Source: Bacteroidales bacterium (GTDB taxonomy: Bacteria > Bacteroidota > Bacteroidia > Bacteroidales > Dysgonomonadaceae). From it: a stretch of 32,871 nt of DNA. Below are positions 18,448-26,786 of this stretch, in pieces (positions within the stretch are counted from its first letter, which is position 1; every line of letters begins with the position of its first letter). Both the position numbers and the translations under genes were made by a program. The DNA lies in NCBI GenBank assembly GCA_012513315.1, contig JAAZCL010000091.1, positions 1 to 32,871 on the forward strand. Reading direction: 5' to 3'. Below the pieces are notes generated by a model. The model had not been told where the DNA came from. It saw only the letters and a program-made list of their open reading frames with translations, and did not search any database.

Positions 18448-18771
18448 TTAATTTAATAGCCAATAAAAGTAAGCTGCAATTATAATTACTACAATTATAA
18501 TTAGGATACCATTGTTAGATATAAATGAACTTCTTCCGCTTTCTACCCTTTCCTGGCGCTTTTTAAAATGTTTAGTTTGCGAAACAAATTCTGCTTTAAA
18601 ATCTTTCTTTTCTTTTGTCTCCTCTTCCTCTAAAACACCCATTTCTCTCTTTACAGCATTAATTCTATTCTGCAATTTTTCTTTCCTTGCATCCTCGTCG
18701 GGATCAAATAGAATCGGTTTATAATTAAACCTTCTGGGTTTCCTGTTATTATAAAAAAAGAATTTTGCCAT
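18448..18771 (-). CDS. Conserved-looking small protein with C-terminal TM anchor
   Basis: 107 aa; charged coiled-coil-like N-terminal two thirds and a C-terminal NNGILIIIVVIIIAAYFYWLLN helix; sits between mutL and the OstA-like gene on the same strand. Confidence 0.75.
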   Translation of the reverse strand: MAKFFFYNNRKPRRFNYKPILFDPDEDARKEKLQNRINAVKREMGVLEEEETKEKKDFKAEFVSQTKHFKKRQERVESGRSSFISNNGILIIIVVIIIAAYFYWLLN

Positions 18772-18790
18772 AGCTTAATGATTTTTTTGA

Positions 18791-20440
18791 TTACAAAGTA
18801 ACATCCTCGCGCTCAAAGCGTCTTTGAGGTTGTTCATCTACATCTCCTATTTCCCTTATGTTACGGCGGAAAATATCAAATGAATTCAATGGACGAAGAT
18901 AATCAAGCCAAACAAACCCCTCCAGTCGTTTTTGCTCAGGCAGTAATTGAGGAAGTGGGGTTGTAACAGCAGTTGTTGCAGGCCATAATTTAAGTTTTTG
19001 AAGCTTATCCTCTTCAATATCCATTGATAAATAGGGACTCTCTGTTTTATTTAGTCCAATTACTGTACCGTCATCCTCTACTAGGTAATAGAGAGACATA
19101 GCATTGCCCTCTACAAGTACATTATATAGTTCTCCGTTATTAAAAAACGCTGTCATTTCTCTACCACTCAACTGGTTATACTGATCCTTAACACCTCTGT
19201 CTTGTATAGCTAAAGCATAATCTATTATATGAGCCTTATCAACCGTTGAATCGTTAAGATACACATTAATCTGGTATCCTAATATCTGATTACTCTCATT
19301 CCAAACAACAGGATTTCCAAGCATATAGATCATGGAGTCGCGTGACGAGTAATGCAATGAATCAGAAACCCCCTGAATATCCGACCTCCAGAACCTTACG
19401 TTGTGAAACGCTTTAACATTTCTGAAAATCGAATCAGTTGACATAATTAAAGTATCTCCGTGTAGAAACAAACTATCCAACTGAGAGTAATCTACTACAA
19501 AGGCTGAGTCTGTTGCAAGACCATACTCGGTCTGCTCATTATAATAGCCGTAATTACCTCTCAAGATAGTTTTTCTCTCTTTATCTTCAAGATACATATT
19601 CCCAAAGACTTCCCCATCACCAGAGAGACGGTTATAAAAAATGGTATCTCCTATTAACACTTTCATCCCATCGTTACTATAAACCTGTGAACGATCAAAT
19701 AGACGTGACTCTTCAGTTAAAGTATTATACCACCCACGATCTGTATATATATAACCGCTATCCGAAACAATTCTGGATGGTCCAAGGATATCAGCAATTT
19801 TGGTTTCAGTATTGTACTTTAGAGTATCTGCAAATATTGTATAATCCTCATTAACCAACTTCACGCTATCACTAAAAATTGCCTCTTTAGTATCAGGTGC
19901 ATATTGCCCCCAATAAGATGTAAGTTCATTTTCCTCATCAACTAACATTCCACCTTCAAAATAATAGCCCAGATTTGCGATACGATCGTAATCGAGACTA
20001 TCCGTAAAGAGAGTAGCAGTTTGATCTTCCATTCTGATATTATCCCTCAACCGTGCAAGACGAGTATTACCATCATAGAAGAGGTAATCTCCATATACAA
20101 ATATGGTGTCACCCTGCTCCATAGACACATTACTAAAAGCCTCAAATGAATTATTTTGTTGATACAGATAAGCACTATCACAGTACATATATGCACCTTC
20201 ATGATAGAACACAACATTTCCGGTAAGCACCTCTGCATCAAGACCCTCTCTTTTGCTCCAAAGATCGGCTTGTCTCAACTCTACTACTCTAGCAGCCTGC
20301 TCTTGCACAGGAGGTTGTTGAGCAACAGGCACAGGTTTTGGCTCAGCCTTTAAAGTTGAGAATAAGACAAAAAGCACACTTACAATAAGGGTGCTTTCAC
20401 GTATAAAATGTAATAGAAGTTTTCTCATATGTTTTGGCAA
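18791..20440 (-). CDS. OstA/LptA-like protein (organic solvent tolerance-like N-terminal domain)
   Basis: 549 aa; signal-like N-terminus; repeated OstA-type strands (LTGNVVFYHEGAYMYCDSAYLYQQNNSFEAFSNVSMEQGDTIFVYGDYLFYDG). Confidence 0.85.
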   Translation of the reverse strand: MPKHMRKLLLHFIRESTLIVSVLFVLFSTLKAEPKPVPVAQQPPVQEQAARVVELRQADLWSKREGLDAEVLTGNVVFYHEGAYMYCDSAYLYQQNNSFEAFSNVSMEQGDTIFVYGDYLFYDGNTRLARLRDNIRMEDQTATLFTDSLDYDRIANLGYYFEGGMLVDEENELTSYWGQYAPDTKEAIFSDSVKLVNEDYTIFADTLKYNTETKIADILGPSRIVSDSGYIYTDRGWYNTLTEESRLFDRSQVYSNDGMKVLIGDTIFYNRLSGDGEVFGNMYLEDKERKTILRGNYGYYNEQTEYGLATDSAFVVDYSQLDSLFLHGDTLIMSTDSIFRNVKAFHNVRFWRSDIQGVSDSLHYSSRDSMIYMLGNPVVWNESNQILGYQINVYLNDSTVDKAHIIDYALAIQDRGVKDQYNQLSGREMTAFFNNGELYNVLVEGNAMSLYYLVEDDGTVIGLNKTESPYLSMDIEEDKLQKLKLWPATTAVTTPLPQLLPEQKRLEGFVWLDYLRPLNSFDIFRRNIREIGDVDEQPQRRFEREDVTL

Positions 20441-20446
20441 AGATTA

Positions 20447-21811
20447 CTATCTTAACCATCCATCATATTTAAATTCACATTTTCTCCATTCAGGATCGAT
20501 TCTAACATATGTTTTATCAATCTTTGCCTGAAGCCATTTATCCACAAGACTCTGCTGACGAGCATTTTCTGCCATCTGCTTTATTACCTGATAATCGTTG
20601 TTGATATTTGCTTTATGCCCCTCATTCCTATTAGATATCCTAACCATTGCGGCTACTTCCCTTCCTTTATCATTAAGCATTAAAAAGGGCTCAGAAATTT
20701 CACCAGCTTTCATTTCCCCAGCAACTTTTGCAATATCCTGATTTAGTTCATTAAGTGCAAAACGTGGTGTTCCTCTGCTAGAACTCATTTGAGAGTTATT
20801 AACCATAATACCTTTATTATTACGGGTATCTTTATCTGCAGAAAGATAAGTAGCTGCATCATCAAAGGAGATCTTACCTCCAATTATTCCACTACGAATA
20901 GAATCCAATCTAACAATTGCAGTATCGAGCGATTCTTTTGGCACCTTAGGCTTCATCAATATATGACGAAAATTGGCCATCTCTCCACGCCTCTCAATTA
21001 ACTGAATAATATGAAATCCATATTCAGATTCAACAACATTAGAAACTTTAGATGGATCATTTAAAGCAAATGCAACATTGGCAAATTCAGGAACAAATCC
21101 AGAGCGAGGCATAAATCCAAGTTCTCCCCCTTTTATTGCAGAGGGATCTTCAGAATAAAGCAGAGCCAATGTAGAAAACTCTGTCTCACCACTTGTGATT
21201 TGCTCAGTGTAATTTCTTAATTGAGACTTCACTTTATCTATCTCAGCAAGTGGGATTACAGGTTCTACAGTTATAATTTGTACTTCAAGAGTAGTTTGTA
21301 TAAATGGCAAACTATCCTGTGGCAAACTATTGTAATACTGCCTAATCTCAGATGGAGACAATTGAACGTTACCAAAATGCTTTTGTTGCACACCCTGTAT
21401 TATTTGCTGTTCTCTTATCTGATCTCTCAAATCTTCTCGAATTGCAGAAAGCTTTTTTCCAAAATACTCTTCTAGTCGCTCAACCGATCCAATTGATGTG
21501 ATATAGTTATTCACATAGTATTCTAACTCCCTGTTAACCGTTGACTCCGATACTTCAATACTATCGAGTTTGGCTTGGTCCAGAAATAGCTTTTGTATAG
21601 CCAGCTGCTCTGGAATAAAGCAGTAAGGATCTCCCTCTATTCTCTGATTTTGCATTAGCATCTCTTTCCTGTACTCCTCAACTTCAGATTTAAGTATAGC
21701 TTCATCTCCCACAACCCATACAATCTCATCTATTATATTGTTTTGAGAAACAGCTTGGTGAGATATAAATAAAGAAATTAAAAAAAATAAAAACTTCACT
21801 GATAAACGCAT
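20447..21811 (-). CDS. Periplasmic peptidyl-prolyl cis-trans isomerase, SurA/parvulin-like
   Basis: Signal peptide, SurA-N-like region (IIDEIVWVVGDEAILKSEVEEYRKEM), parvulin domain SEDPSAIKGGELGFMPRSGFVPEFANVAFAL...SEYGFHIIQLIERRG. Confidence 0.92.
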   Translation of the reverse strand: MRLSVKFLFFLISLFISHQAVSQNNIIDEIVWVVGDEAILKSEVEEYRKEMLMQNQRIEGDPYCFIPEQLAIQKLFLDQAKLDSIEVSESTVNRELEYYVNNYITSIGSVERLEEYFGKKLSAIREDLRDQIREQQIIQGVQQKHFGNVQLSPSEIRQYYNSLPQDSLPFIQTTLEVQIITVEPVIPLAEIDKVKSQLRNYTEQITSGETEFSTLALLYSEDPSAIKGGELGFMPRSGFVPEFANVAFALNDPSKVSNVVESEYGFHIIQLIERRGEMANFRHILMKPKVPKESLDTAIVRLDSIRSGIIGGKISFDDAATYLSADKDTRNNKGIMVNNSQMSSSRGTPRFALNELNQDIAKVAGEMKAGEISEPFLMLNDKGREVAAMVRISNRNEGHKANINNDYQVIKQMAENARQQSLVDKWLQAKIDKTYVRIDPEWRKCEFKYDGWLR

Positions 21812-21920
21812 ATAAGAATATTTTTTGTTCAGTCAACTTTAACAATTATATTGTTGTAAAAGTAGGTATAAAACCCATAACAGCCAAACAACTCGATGGT
21901 TAAAAGTAGTTATAACAACG

Positions 21921-21948
21921 CAGAGACGCCAATTATGACGTCTCTGCA
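21921..21948 (-). terminator. Strong palindrome downstream of ppdK
   Basis: Perfect 9-bp inverted repeat GCAGAGACG-N10-CGTCTCTGC between surA-like and ppdK genes. Confidence 0.55.
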
Positions 21949-21974
21949 AATACATATAAAAAACCTTCAGTTTA

Positions 21975-24695
21975 TTAACCTTCAATAGCAGCCTGCGCAG
22001 CAGCTAGTCGTGCAATAGGCACGCGGAATGGCGAGCAAGATACATAGTTTAGCCCCACAGAGTGAAAAAACTTCACCGATGCCGGTTCACCCCCATGCTC
22101 ACCACAAATACCACACTTAAGAGTAGGTTTAACCTCACGACCTTTCTGAACAGCCATTCTCACAAGTTGTCCCACACCATTCTGATCAAGTACAGCAAAT
22201 GGATCATGCTTCAATATACCCTTATCTATATACATCGGAAGGAACTTTGCAACGTCGTCGCGGCTGTATCCAAATGCCATCTGAGTAAGATCATTGGTCC
22301 CAAATGAGAAAAAGTCTGCCTCAACAGCAATTTTGTGAGCTGTAAGAGCCGCACGAGGTATCTCAATCATTGTACCAATTTTATATTCTACTGAGTCGTT
22401 ATTCTCAGCAAACACTTTCTCTATAGTGGTTTCTATTATCTCTTTTTGAGCTTTAAACTCATATACAATACCCGTAAGCGGAACCATTATTTCCGGTACG
22501 GCTGTAATACCCTCTTTCTTCAATTCAAGAGCAGCCTCCATAATTGCACGCGTCTGCATTTCTGTAATTTCAGGATAAAGATTACCCAAACGACATCCGC
22601 GCAAACCAAGCATAGGATTAGACTCCAATAAACCCTCCACTCTTTCACGGATATCTTTATAAGATATATTCAAAACCTTTGCCATCTCCATTTGACCTTT
22701 TTCGTCATGAGGAACAAACTCATGCAATGGCGGATCAAGAAGACGAATGGTAACAGGTAGTCCGTCCATAGCTTTAAAAATTCCTATGAAGTCTTTCTTC
22801 TGTAATGGTAATAGCTTTTTAAGCGCATCGCGCCTGCCATCTTCATCTTTGGCAAGAATCATCTCACGCATAGAAACAATCTTGTCCTCTTCAAAGAACA
22901 TGTGCTCTGTACGACAAAGACCAATTCCCTTAGCACCAAAGCTACGAGCTACTTCAGCATCGTAAGGAGTGTCGGCGTTTGTTCTAACGTCCATACGCGC
23001 ATATTTCTCTGCAATCTTCATTAATTCTCTGAAATTATCATCAATTTCAGCATCCTGAGTAGACATTTTTCCTTCGTAAACATATCCTGTTGATCCGTCA
23101 AGAGAGAGCCAATCACCCTCATTAAACACCTTACCCTTAATGGTAACCGTTCGTCTTTTATAGTCAATCACCATATCATTTGCAGCAGAAACACAGCACT
23201 TACCCATTCCACGAGCTACAACAGCAGCGTGAGAAGTCATTCCTCCACGAGCAGTTAATATACCCTTTGCAGACGACATACCACGTAAATCTTCTGGCGA
23301 AGTTTCTATACGACATAAAATTACATCTTTGCCCTCTTTAGCCCAATTCTCAGCATCATCAGCGTGGAAAACTAATTGTCCTGACGAAGCCCCAGGAGAA
23401 GCAGGAAGACCATGAGTAACAGGCTTAGCCTTAGCCAATGCCTTTGTGTCAAACACAGGGTGTAACAGTTCGTCAAGCTTATCAGCATCACAACGATTTA
23501 AAACTGTCTTTTCATCTATATGACCCTCATGAAACAAATCAATTGCAATTTTAATCATGGCGGCACCCGTACGTTTTCCACTTCTAGTCTGCAAAATCCA
23601 CAATTTACCATCTTGTATAGTAAACTCTAAATCCTGCATATCTTTAAAGTAATCCTCTAGCTTTTGTTGAACTTCAATCAACTCCTGAGCACATGTAGGC
23701 AACACCTCTTCCAGAGAAGGATATTTCGCTTTTCTCACCTCCTCTGATATACCTTGTAATTTTGCCCATCTGCGTGAACCTTCGATGGTTATTTCTTGAG
23801 GCGTACGCACACCTGAAACAACATCTTCACCCTGTGCATCGATAAGGTATTCACCATTAAAAATATCTTCTCCCGTTGCAGAGTCACGAGTAAATGCTAC
23901 ACCTGTACCAGATGTCTTACCCATGTTACCATATACCATTGCTTGAACGTTAACTGCTGTACCCCACTCATCTGAAAAGTTGTTCATTTTTCTATAAAGA
24001 ATAGCTCTTTCGTTCGTCCAGCTGTTAAATACAGCCCATACGGCTCCCCACAACTGATCCCATGGGTTTACAGGAAAATCTTTGCCTGTGTTTTCTTTAA
24101 CTGCTGCTTTAAATTTCTTTACCAGCTCTTTAAGGTCATCAGTTGTAAACTCATTATCAAGTTCAATTCCTTTTGAAGACTTCATCTCTTCCATTATCTC
24201 CTCAAAAGGATCAATATCATCTTTGCTTTGTGGTTTCATACCCAAAACCACATCTCCATACATCTGTACAAAGCGCCTATAGGAGTCCCAAGCAAATCGC
24301 TCGTTGCCAGATTTTAATGCAATTCCTTTAACTGAATCATCATTCAACCCAAGGTTCAAAACGGTATCCATCATACCTGGCATAGAAACTCTTGAACCCG
24401 AGCGAACAGATACTAAACAAGGATTTTCCTTATCCCCAAACTTAGTACCAGTAAGATCTTCAATTTGAGCTATAGCATTCTCAACTTCACCCTTCAATAC
24501 ATTTATAACATAGTCTTTACCAAGATTGTTATATTCTGTACATACCTCAGTTGTAATAGTAAAACCCGGAGGAACAGGCACTCCAATTAAATTCATCTCC
24601 GCAAGATTTGCTCCTTTACCCCCTAAAAGGTTTTTCATATCCGCACGACCTTCAGCTAATCCGTTACCAAAGGTATAAACTCTCTTTTTTTCCAT
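21975..24695 (-). CDS. ppdK: Pyruvate, phosphate dikinase
   Basis: 906 aa; GNGLAEGRADMKNLLGGKGANLAEM, catalytic GGMTSHAAVVARGMGKCCV, GLCRTEHMFF, CGICGEHGGEP. Confidence 0.97.
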   Translation of the reverse strand: MEKKRVYTFGNGLAEGRADMKNLLGGKGANLAEMNLIGVPVPPGFTITTEVCTEYNNLGKDYVINVLKGEVENAIAQIEDLTGTKFGDKENPCLVSVRSGSRVSMPGMMDTVLNLGLNDDSVKGIALKSGNERFAWDSYRRFVQMYGDVVLGMKPQSKDDIDPFEEIMEEMKSSKGIELDNEFTTDDLKELVKKFKAAVKENTGKDFPVNPWDQLWGAVWAVFNSWTNERAILYRKMNNFSDEWGTAVNVQAMVYGNMGKTSGTGVAFTRDSATGEDIFNGEYLIDAQGEDVVSGVRTPQEITIEGSRRWAKLQGISEEVRKAKYPSLEEVLPTCAQELIEVQQKLEDYFKDMQDLEFTIQDGKLWILQTRSGKRTGAAMIKIAIDLFHEGHIDEKTVLNRCDADKLDELLHPVFDTKALAKAKPVTHGLPASPGASSGQLVFHADDAENWAKEGKDVILCRIETSPEDLRGMSSAKGILTARGGMTSHAAVVARGMGKCCVSAANDMVIDYKRRTVTIKGKVFNEGDWLSLDGSTGYVYEGKMSTQDAEIDDNFRELMKIAEKYARMDVRTNADTPYDAEVARSFGAKGIGLCRTEHMFFEEDKIVSMREMILAKDEDGRRDALKKLLPLQKKDFIGIFKAMDGLPVTIRLLDPPLHEFVPHDEKGQMEMAKVLNISYKDIRERVEGLLESNPMLGLRGCRLGNLYPEITEMQTRAIMEAALELKKEGITAVPEIMVPLTGIVYEFKAQKEIIETTIEKVFAENNDSVEYKIGTMIEIPRAALTAHKIAVEADFFSFGTNDLTQMAFGYSRDDVAKFLPMYIDKGILKHDPFAVLDQNGVGQLVRMAVQKGREVKPTLKCGICGEHGGEPASVKFFHSVGLNYVSCSPFRVPIARLAAAQAAIEG

Positions 24696-24797
24696 TTGAT
24701 TTTAGTTATGATTGTTAACTGTTAAAAAATTATATTAGATCTCATTATTTTTACAAACGTACTAACTTATTTTAAAGGTTCATTACTGATAACTTTT

Positions 24798-25574
24798 CTA
24801 TTTATCACCCATAGATATGTTGTATAACTGTATATTAGGATTTATCCCTGCTGGGTTTTCAAGCTGAATATATCCAAATATTTGTTTTAGAGTATCACTG
24901 TTAATGTATTTTTCAATTGAAGAACTATACGTTTTGTTTTCTGTGACTTTCTGGGGATTGTATATTGTAGTATCGGAATAAACCAGTGTAATTAAAGATG
25001 AAAGACTATAAACAGATGAAAGCTTAACACCTATTACACTATAACTAAAAGAGAAAATGCTATCTGTCAGATTTTCTGAAATCTCAGTTGAATCTAACTT
25101 AAATCTTAATCTATCTCTTTCAAGATCAAGAGATGCGAAAGAAAAGTTCTTTGGAATATATGATGCAGAATAAACAGCTTCATCCATACCATTCTTTTGA
25201 ATATTAACTTGTGCAATTTCAGCATCAAGAGTAGCTTGCACAAGCTTTAATCTTGATTTAACCGAATCATTCATTTTTAAATAGAGGTCGATCCTGTCTG
25301 AGTACCACGATAAAGATGTATCCCATTGAGCCTGAGTTATCCCATTCATCTTAAATAACTGGTCGATATAAGCTTCTTTTTTCTCGGAGGTGTCGAAGTT
25401 CCTATAATCGTTTTCCATAGTAGCTTCTGCTACATAAACCTCATACATTATCTGTTCCATCTTTTTCCTGTTCAAAACTTCTTTAGGTCGGTTCTGACAA
25501 GAAGTAATCAAAATACTCAATAAAATGAGTAGGAGATAATATGGAGCAAATCTAGGGTACACTATTATAAGCAT
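24798..25574 (-). CDS. DUF4296-domain lipoprotein
   Basis: Lipobox-like LITSC; VLNRKKMEQIMYEVYVAEATMENDY...KKEAYIDQLFKMNGITQAQWDTSLSWYSDRIDLYLKMND is characteristic of DUF4296. Confidence 0.8.
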   Translation of the reverse strand: MLIIVYPRFAPYYLLLILLSILITSCQNRPKEVLNRKKMEQIMYEVYVAEATMENDYRNFDTSEKKEAYIDQLFKMNGITQAQWDTSLSWYSDRIDLYLKMNDSVKSRLKLVQATLDAEIAQVNIQKNGMDEAVYSASYIPKNFSFASLDLERDRLRFKLDSTEISENLTDSIFSFSYSVIGVKLSSVYSLSSLITLVYSDTTIYNPQKVTENKTYSSSIEKYINSDTLKQIFGYIQLENPAGINPNIQLYNISMGDK

Positions 25575-26280
25575 TTACATTATTGTCCTTACTGTAGAAT
25601 ATATTTTCCGGATGCTCTAAGTCGTATTTCTCACGCTCCGACTTTGATAAAAGAGAGTATGATAGTGTTTTACGGAAGAAGAGTAGAAGTAGGATAACCC
25701 CAACTGTAATAGCAGAATCGGCAATATTAAAAATAAAGCGAAAGAAAAGAAAATCATTCCCTCCCACAAAGGGTACCCAATCAGGGAAAGTGCCACTAAA
25801 CAATGGAAAATAGAGCATATCAACCACTTTGCCATGCAGCAATGTTGAATATCCCTGTCCCCATGGCACAAATGATGCAATATGACCTGGATAGCTCGCT
25901 TCAAATATTACTCCATAGAAGATACTATCTATAATATTTCCTGCTGCGCCTGCAAGTATTAATGCCACACAAGATATGAAACTCGTTTTGAATCTAAGTT
26001 TAACCAATTTCCTAATATAGAGGATAATAAATGTAACTGCAATAATCCGAAATATAGACAAAAATAGCTTTCCACCTGCCTCAATACCAAAGGCCATTCC
26101 ATTATTTTCAACAAAATATATTTTAAACCAATCAGTTATATCATACATTTCGTAGAGCTCCATATGGGTCTTTATCCAAATCTTGGACAACTGATCTAAC
26201 AGCAAAACAGTAAATACTACTGCAACTGCTGCAATTGATTTTTTTCTACTTTTCAAAAAAACTGAGGAGTTTCCCATCAA
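25552..26280 (-). CDS. lspA: Lipoprotein signal peptidase (signal peptidase II)
   Basis: VENNGMAFGIEAG, GAAGNIIDSIFYGVIF, GKVVDMLYFP, FIFNIADSAITVGV. Confidence 0.93.
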   Translation of the reverse strand: MMGNSSVFLKSRKKSIAAVAVVFTVLLLDQLSKIWIKTHMELYEMYDITDWFKIYFVENNGMAFGIEAGGKLFLSIFRIIAVTFIILYIRKLVKLRFKTSFISCVALILAGAAGNIIDSIFYGVIFEASYPGHIASFVPWGQGYSTLLHGKVVDMLYFPLFSGTFPDWVPFVGGNDFLFFRFIFNIADSAITVGVILLLLFFRKTLSYSLLSKSEREKYDLEHPENIFYSKDNNVNAYNSVP

Positions 26281-26285
26281 ATAAA

Positions 26286-26666
26286 TTATCTTCTTTTGCT
26301 AGATTTTGCTTCAATGCTTAAAGTAGCGTGTGGTACAGCACGTAGGCGTTCTTTAGGAATTAAATTTCCAGTTTCTCTACAAACTCCATATGTTCCATTC
26401 TCAATACGTATCAATGCTGCTTGCAGGTTCTGAATAAATTTCATTTGACGCTGTGCCAATCTTCCTGCCTCTTCTTTTGAAAGAGTAGAAGCACCCTCCT
26501 CTAACACTTTGTATGTAGGAGATGTGTCGATAGTATCATTACCATCGGAATTCGTTACTGCAGCTCGATAGTTTTCATATTCCTGACGGGCAATCTCTAA
26601 TTTTTCATTAATTATAGCTCTGAATTCTTCCAATTCCTCGGCTGAATACTTAGTTTTTTTGCTCAT
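26286..26666 (-). CDS. TraR/DksA family protein with degenerate zinc finger
   Basis: DGNDTIDTSPTYKVLEEGASTLSKEEAGRLAQRQMKFIQNLQAALIRIENGTYGVCRETGNLIPKERLRAVPHATLSIEAK; only one Cys in the C-terminal finger region. Confidence 0.9.
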   Translation of the reverse strand: MSKKTKYSAEELEEFRAIINEKLEIARQEYENYRAAVTNSDGNDTIDTSPTYKVLEEGASTLSKEEAGRLAQRQMKFIQNLQAALIRIENGTYGVCRETGNLIPKERLRAVPHATLSIEAKSSKRR

Positions 26667-26755
26667 AATTTATTTTTTTTACTTTATGTCTCCACGGATT
26701 CAAAGTGTTGTTACAACAACCGATTATTCTTATTGTTCAATTCTTTATCCTTTCA

Positions 26756-26786
26756 CAAATATAGTTATAAAACTAATTAAACTCAA
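26756..26786 (-). promoter_or_regulatory. Bacteroidota-type promoter for the dksA-like/lspA/DUF4296 operon, overlapping the end of ileS
   Basis: Minus strand TTG (26786-26784), 20-bp spacer, TATATTTG (26763-26756); about 90 bp upstream of the DksA-like start. Confidence 0.6.

Noticed and set aside
25617-25904. 95-aa minus-strand ORF in a different frame within lspA
   Set aside because: Overlaps conserved lspA catalytic coding sequence in an alternate frame; no support.
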